Source of the DNA: an uncultured Planctomycetaceae bacterium
GTDB lineage: Bacteria > Planctomycetota > Planctomycetia > Pirellulales > Pirellulaceae
Length of the DNA: 6,531 nucleotides
NCBI GenBank assembly: GCA_903927685.1
Contig: CAIYOB010000926.1
Location: 1 to 6,531 of the forward strand
Direction of reading: 5' to 3'
The notes under the pieces were generated by a model. That model searched no databases. It worked only from the letters and a program-made list of their open reading frames with translations, and had not been told where the DNA came from. The position numbers and the translations under genes are program-made. Shown here one piece after another: positions 1 through 3,913 of the stretch. Position 1 is the stretch's first letter. Each line of letters starts with the position of its first letter.

Positions 1-2249
1 ACGGCGTCGGCGTGCGCGTTGCCGCCAGCGTCCCGGGTGCCGATCTCGACCGCCGCGGGAGCATCCGGCCGGAACTCGAACTGCCCCAGCGAGACGAAGC
101 CTTGGTCCAGCGGCGGCGGCTGACGCATGTTGATCTGCTGGGCGACCGTGCCGGCAGGCGACGTGACGCTGACCGGCACCCGCGTGCCCCGATTCTCATG
201 GGGCTGGTACGCCAAGCGGACCTCGTAGCGGCCGGCGGCCGGCGGTTTGAACTCGAACCGAATGCTGGCTCCCGAACCGGCGGACGCGTACAGGTACCCG
301 TAGCCGAAGTAGCCTTTCAGGCCGGTCCCCTCGGTCCACGCGCCCTGTTGAATCGCCGCTCGATCGTCGATCACGACGCCCGGCAGCGACTCCGGATCCA
401 AACCGGTCGGCGGCCCGCTCGACGAGGCGCGCCGCGGGACGTCCGGCGGGATCACAATCGGGGCCTCGACGGTCGCCCGCCGCGCCTTGCCCGGCAGATC
501 GAGCAACCGGTTGAGTTCCGCCAGGTGTTTTTCGTAAACCTCGCGGGGCGTGCAATCCTGTTGAACGCAGATCGAGGCGGCCCGGCCCACCACCTCGCCC
601 ATCATCCCGCAGGTCTTCATCACCCGCACCGTGCCCAACGCTTCGTGCGTCACGCTGATGCACCGCCCCGCCATGAACAGGTTGGGGATGTTGCGCGAGT
701 AGAAGCAGCGATACGGCACGGGATAGCCGTAGACGCGGTCCACGGCGGTGTTGAATTCGGCCCGGGAGATGAACGGGTTGTCGGGGAATTTCTCGGCATA
801 CTGCTGTTTCGGATAGTGCAAGTCGATGGACCAGGTGCTGGGCACGCAGCCGTCGGGAAAGTCGCGTTTGGCCACGATGTCATCCTGGGACAGGATCACG
901 TCCCCCAGCAGTCGCCGCGACTCCCGCGGCCCGCCGATGTAGGCCACCCACGACAGAACCGCCTTGGGGTGCTGCGCCGCACCATCGCCGTTCTTCATCG
1001 CATTGAAAGCGCCGAACACCGCCCGCAAGTTCCAATCGCGGATCGCCTCGGCGTCGTTCAGCGGGTCCTTGTCAAAGCCGCTCTCCCAGAACCACTGGCC
1101 GTGAAAATCCCGCGGGTACGGGAAATCGTTCATGGTCAAGTCCAAGGCCCAGGGCGTCGCGGGAAACGTGGTCGGCTCCGGGGCCTCGTCCCAACGCCAC
1201 ATGTTGCTCATTCCCATCCGGCCCTTGGGAGTCATGTCGTAGTGCGCGCCGGCCAGGGCCCCCAGCGTGCCGTGCCCCGTGGCGTCGCAGAAGAACTTGC
1301 CGGTAAACCGCTTGTGCTCGCTGGTCCGAGTGTCGAATGCCTGCACGGCCTGAATCTGCCCCGCGTCCATCTCGACCTGGTAGGCGAAGTGGTTCAAGAA
1401 CAAGTCGATGTTCTTTTCCGCCAGCACGACCGACGCTTTCACGTCGTCTCCGAACTCTTCCGTCTGCCCCGGCGATTTCTTGGCCTGGTCCGCAAACTCC
1501 TCGACGATCTCACCGATCCGCGGAAAACGGCCGCGGCGAATCAGGCCGTTGGCCCACACCCGCACCTCGCTGGACCCGTTCCCGCCCAGCACGGGCCGGT
1601 CTTGAATCAAGGCGACCTTGCAGCCCATCCGAGCGGCCGAGATCGCGGCGCCCAGCCCCGAGTACCCGCCGCCGACCACGACCAGGTCGTAGCCGCTCAA
1701 CTCCGTCGGCTTGTCGGCCAATCCCAGCAGCTCGCGCCGCCACTGCGGCAGGATTTCGCTCCCGTTGGGCGGCGTCACGTTCCGGTCGTTGCTCAAGAAC
1801 ACCGCGTCGCAGCGGCCGTCGAATCCCGTCAGGTCGTGCAGCGCCAGCTTGATTTCCTGCTGCTTGACCTGCACCACGCCGCCGTCGTGCCAGAACCAGT
1901 CGGCGCTCTGGGTGCCGAAGGTCTCGGTCAACGGCTGGCCGTCGACCAGGACCTGAAACCGCCCCGGCTGGCCGGGCGCTTTCCAGCGAGCTACCCAGTC
2001 CTTGGTGCGGACCCAGACGCGGTATTCGCCGGTGGACGCCAGCCGGATCGTCGTCGTCGCGTCTGCGACCGGCTGGCCCAAGCCGTGCGCCAGCAAGTAC
2101 GGCGACCCCATGTTGTTGATGAACTGGGTATCCAGGACCCAGCCGCCCGGCTCGGCAAAGCTCTCGGCCTCGACCAAAACCTGGTCCGCCTGGCCGGAGG
2201 CGGTCCACGCCAGGCACAGTAGGGAACCGAGCATCGCAATTCGTCGCAT
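1..2249 (-). CDS. Exported FAD-dependent oxidoreductase with golvesin-like C-terminal domain (3' end outside window)
   Basis: The frame is open from ATG at 2249 to base 1, giving 749 codons without a stop. The start is set by a perfect AGGAGG five bases upstream and by a signal peptide directly after it (MRRIAMLGSLLCLAW, probable cleavage after SGQA near residue 21). Residues about 22-155 look like a beta-sandwich domain of the carbohydrate-binding type (VEAES, then GEYRVWVRTKDW). The FAD domain begins near residue 187 with VVVGGGYSGLG (GxGxxG at 193-198). It continues with LGGNGSSEVRVW (221-232), FCDATGHGTLG (320-330) and AGRCISVTHEALGTVRVM (527-544), which are hallmarks of the FAD_oxidored family (PF12831), often annotated as xanthan lyase or FAD-dependent oxidoreductase. 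Residues 624 onward (VVIDD, then WTEGTGLKGYFGYGYLY, ending ADAV) match the golvesin/Xly C-terminal domain, which normally ends just after this point, so little is missing. The substrate is unknown; oxidation of an extracytoplasmic sugar is an inference. It is transcribed divergently from the Gfo/Idh/MocA gene. Confidence 0.9.
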   Translation of the reverse strand, partial: MRRIAMLGSLLCLAWTASGQADQVLVEAESFAEPGGWVLDTQFINNMGSPYLLAHGLGQPVADATTTIRLASTGEYRVWVRTKDWVARWKAPGQPGRFQVLVDGQPLTETFGTQSADWFWHDGGVVQVKQQEIKLALHDLTGFDGRCDAVFLSNDRNVTPPNGSEILPQWRRELLGLADKPTELSGYDLVVVGGGYSGLGAAISAARMGCKVALIQDRPVLGGNGSSEVRVWANGLIRRGRFPRIGEIVEEFADQAKKSPGQTEEFGDDVKASVVLAEKNIDLFLNHFAYQVEMDAGQIQAVQAFDTRTSEHKRFTGKFFCDATGHGTLGALAGAHYDMTPKGRMGMSNMWRWDEAPEPTTFPATPWALDLTMNDFPYPRDFHGQWFWESGFDKDPLNDAEAIRDWNLRAVFGAFNAMKNGDGAAQHPKAVLSWVAYIGGPRESRRLLGDVILSQDDIVAKRDFPDGCVPSTWSIDLHYPKQQYAEKFPDNPFISRAEFNTAVDRVYGYPVPYRCFYSRNIPNLFMAGRCISVTHEALGTVRVMKTCGMMGEVVGRAASICVQQDCTPREVYEKHLAELNRLLDLPGKARRATVEAPIVIPPDVPRRASSSGPPTGLDPESLPGVVIDDRAAIQQGAWTEGTGLKGYFGYGYLYASAGSGASIRFEFKPPAAGRYEVRLAYQPHENRGTRVPVSVTSPAGTVAQQINMRQPPPLDQGFVSLGQFEFRPDAPAAVEIGTRDAGGNAHADA

Positions 2250-2254
2250 GACAT

Positions 2255-2260
2255 CCTCCT
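2255..2260 (-). promoter_or_regulatory. Shine-Dalgarno site of the FAD oxidoreductase gene
   Basis: The plus-strand bases CCTCCT read AGGAGG on the minus strand, a perfect anti-16S match five bases before the ATG at 2249. It decides the start against another ATG at 2254, which lies in a different frame, abuts the site with no spacer and opens only a short shadow frame. Confidence 0.8.
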
Positions 2261-2315
2261 TCACGGGTTGGATCGCTCTCGTGTCGTTCGTCAGTAACCG
2301 TCCTGACCAGCCGGT

Positions 2316-2345
2316 ATGTTAGCCCGTGGACAGCCTGTCCGGCAA
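2316..2345 (-). promoter_or_regulatory. Candidate sigma70-like promoter for the FAD oxidoreductase gene
   Basis: Read on the minus strand, TTGCCG (plus 2340-2345) and TAACAT (plus 2316-2321) are separated by 18 bases. Each matches the consensus at four of six positions. The pair would start transcription about 60 bases before the ATG at 2249. A perfect GGACAG/CTGTCC inverted repeat (2328-2340) lies in the spacer, where a repressor or an activator could act. The assignment rests only on consensus likeness, and such weak pairs occur by chance. Confidence 0.3.
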
Positions 2346-2367
2346 CCGTGCCGGAACCGGTTTCCGG
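2328..2367. repeat. Cluster of three abutting or overlapping short inverted repeats (possible operator)
   Basis: Three perfect 6-bp inverted repeats sit side by side. They are GGACAG-C-CTGTCC (2328-2340), CCGGCA-ACCG-TGCCGG (2339-2354) and CCGGAA-CCGGT-TTCCGG (2351-2367). The arms overlap, so the three hairpins exclude one another in part. The 8-base palindrome AACCGGTT lies at 2355-2362. No T-run follows on either strand, so this is not a typical intrinsic terminator. Its place between divergent genes suits an operator or a regulatory RNA fold, but function is inferred. Confidence 0.4.
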
Positions 2368-2397
2368 GATGGCGGCACGGATCCCCGCTCGACCTGA

Positions 2398-2427
2398 TTG
2401 CGAGTCCCGGGCCTCGAAGCGTAGAAT
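2398..2427 (+). promoter_or_regulatory. Candidate sigma70-like promoter for the Gfo/Idh/MocA gene and its downstream partner
   Basis: TTGCGA (2398-2403) and TAGAAT (2422-2427) are 18 bases apart. They match the -35 and -10 consensus at four and five of six positions. Transcription would start near 2434, giving a leader of about 115 bases that contains the hairpin at 2474-2493. This is the best promoter-like pair I see on the plus strand of this gap, but it is judged by eye only. Confidence 0.4.
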
Positions 2428-2473
2428 GGCGGTCGGCGTCCGGCGGCGATTGTCGACTTCGAAACGAGACGTG

Positions 2474-2493
2474 GACTCCAGGCCGCTGGAGTC
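2474..2493 (+). promoter_or_regulatory. Perfect 8-bp stem-loop in the leader of the Gfo/Idh/MocA gene
   Basis: GACTCCAG and CTGGAGTC are exact reverse complements around the tetraloop GCCG, with one further possible G-U pair outside (2473 with 2494). The hairpin ends 54 bases before the ATG and about 40 bases before the ribosome binding site, so it would not mask the site directly. No T-run follows it, which argues against a terminator. It may be a protein-binding site on DNA or RNA, or an mRNA-stabilising structure. A tandem pair of TCCCCAG (2494-2500 and 2501-2507) follows at once. Confidence 0.45.
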
Positions 2494-2532
2494 TCCCCAG
2501 TCCCCAGCCAGATCCGTTCCCCGCCAATCCAG

Positions 2533-2539
2533 AAGGGAG
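2533..2539 (+). promoter_or_regulatory. Shine-Dalgarno site of the Gfo/Idh/MocA gene
   Basis: AAGGGAG lies eight bases before the ATG at 2548. Together with the twin-arginine signal that begins at this ATG, it fixes the start codon. Confidence 0.65.
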
Positions 2540-2547
2540 ATCCCACC

Positions 2548-3870
2548 ATGTCGGAACATGCCCGCCGAGAATTCTTGAAACAGTCCGGCTTGACCGCCGT
2601 CGCCACGGCGGCTTGGAGCCTGAGTCCTGCGGCCATGCGGGCTGCCGGTGCGAACGACAGGATCATCGCCGCGGTGATCGGGCCGGGCGGCATGGGCACC
2701 AGCCATCTGCGTCAGTTGGCCGGTCGGCAGGATGTCCAGGTCGCCTACGTTTGCGACGTCGACGCCAACCGGCTAGCCGCCGCCGTGCGACTGGTCCAGG
2801 AGGCCACCGGCCAGGCACCCAAGGCGGTAAAGGACCTGCGTCAGATCCTGGACGACCAGGCCGTCGACGCGGTCTGGATCGCCACGCCCGACCATTGGCA
2901 TGCCCCGGCCACGATCCTGGCTTGCGACGCCGGCAAGCACGTGTACGTGGAAAAACCCTGCTCGCACAACCTGCGTGAGGGCCGGCTGATGGTCGAGGCG
3001 GCGCGGCGCAACAACCGCGTGGTCCAAGTGGGGACCCAATCCCGCAGCACCGAGCACGTCATGCAGGCCATGCAGGCGCTCCGCGACGGCGTGATCGGCG
3101 ACGTCTTGGTGGCCAAGGCGTGGAACAGCCAGCGGCGTGGCAACATCGGGCACCAGTCCCCCAGCGATCCGCCGCCGTACCTGGATTTCGACCTCTGGCT
3201 GGGCCCGGCTCCGGCCTGCCCGTACCGGGCGAACATGCTGCCCAGCATCTGGCGCTGGTGGTACGACTTTGGCGTTGGAGATATCGGCAACGACGGCGTG
3301 CATGACATCGACCTGGCACGCTGGGGCCTGGGCGTCGACCAGCACCCCACGGCGATCGCGGCCCTGGGCGGCAAGTACTTCTTCGACGACGACCAGCAGT
3401 GGCCCGACACGCAGTATGTGGTGTTCGAATATGCCGGCGACGGCGCGGGGGCGAAACCCAGGCAGTTGATCTTCGAACAGCGGATCTGGTCACCCTATGT
3501 CCAGGAAGGCCACGAAAACGGCAACGCGTTTTATGGCACCAAGGGCGTGATGGTCCTGGGCAAGAAGAACGGCTGGCAGGTGACGCTGGAAGGCAACAAG
3601 CCCGGGCCCAACGCCGCGGGCACGTTCTCCCTGCCGCATCATCACCAGAACTTCTTGGACTGCATCCGCAGCGGCGCGCGTCCGAATGCGGACATCGAAA
3701 TCGGCCATCTGACTGCGTCGTTGTGTCACCTGGGGAATATCGCCACACGCGTCGGACGAGTGGTGCGTTTCGACCCGCAAGCCGAGCAGATCCAGGGCGA
3801 TCCCGAGGCCGCCGGATTCCTGCGACGCGAGTATCGGCCCGGCCATTGGGCGGTACCGAAAGGCGTTTGA
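2548..3870 (+). CDS. Tat-exported Gfo/Idh/MocA family oxidoreductase
   Basis: This is a complete 440-residue protein with a normal length for the bacterial exported branch of the family. Residues 6-11 are RREFLK, a classic twin-arginine motif, followed by a hydrophobic stretch to about residue 34. The NAD(P)-binding Rossmann fold starts at residue 39 (IIAAVIGPGGMG, glycine-rich loop 45-50). It includes YVCDVDANR at the end of strand two and WIATPDHWH (110-118). EKP at 135-137 carries the lysine usually taken as catalytic. The C-terminal substrate domain holds DIGNDGVHDIDLARWGLG (245-262), where H252 is in the position of the conserved active-site histidine. The layout fits PF01408 plus the PF19051-type C-terminal domain common in planctomycetes. 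Family members carry out NAD(P)-dependent oxidation or reduction of sugars and polyols, or redox-assisted glycoside cleavage; the substrate here is not visible. The Tat signal implies folding with cofactor before export. The next gene starts 43 bases downstream and is probably in the same operon. Confidence 0.95.
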   Translation: MSEHARREFLKQSGLTAVATAAWSLSPAAMRAAGANDRIIAAVIGPGGMGTSHLRQLAGRQDVQVAYVCDVDANRLAAAVRLVQEATGQAPKAVKDLRQILDDQAVDAVWIATPDHWHAPATILACDAGKHVYVEKPCSHNLREGRLMVEAARRNNRVVQVGTQSRSTEHVMQAMQALRDGVIGDVLVAKAWNSQRRGNIGHQSPSDPPPYLDFDLWLGPAPACPYRANMLPSIWRWWYDFGVGDIGNDGVHDIDLARWGLGVDQHPTAIAALGGKYFFDDDQQWPDTQYVVFEYAGDGAGAKPRQLIFEQRIWSPYVQEGHENGNAFYGTKGVMVLGKKNGWQVTLEGNKPGPNAAGTFSLPHHHQNFLDCIRSGARPNADIEIGHLTASLCHLGNIATRVGRVVRFDPQAEQIQGDPEAAGFLRREYRPGHWAVPKGV

Positions 3871-3903
3871 GGCGTTCGCGCTGGTCGCAAGAAAACGAGA
3901 TTT

Positions 3904-3907
3904 GGAG
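3904..3907 (+). promoter_or_regulatory. Shine-Dalgarno site of the glycosidase-like gene
   Basis: GGAG lies six bases before the ATG at 3914. It is modest, but it is the only ribosome-binding-like sequence in the 43-base gap after the TGA at 3868-3870. There is no terminator-like hairpin in that gap, which supports co-transcription. Confidence 0.5.
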
Positions 3908-3913
3908 CAATTG

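Noticed and set aside
12..2222. Long plus-strand open frame of 736 codons
   Set aside because: It lies antisense to the FAD oxidoreductase, whose minus-strand translation carries a signal peptide, FAD motifs and a golvesin domain. The plus-strand product is Arg/Pro/His-rich with no recognisable domain, as expected for the shadow of a GC-rich gene.
2200..2249. Possible lipoprotein signal (LGSLLC) in the FAD protein
   Set aside because: The residue just before Cys is Leu, which does not fit the lipobox; an A-x-A-like cleavage near SGQA suits a Sec signal better.
2328..2367. Intrinsic terminator in the divergent gap
   Set aside because: The inverted repeats have no following T-run on either strand, and no gene ends here, since both neighbours start from this gap.
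1510..2706. Minus-strand open frame of 398 codons crossing the intergenic region
   Set aside because: It overlaps both the FAD gene in another frame and the start of the Gfo/Idh/MocA gene, lacks a ribosome binding site, and its product has no domain-like pattern.
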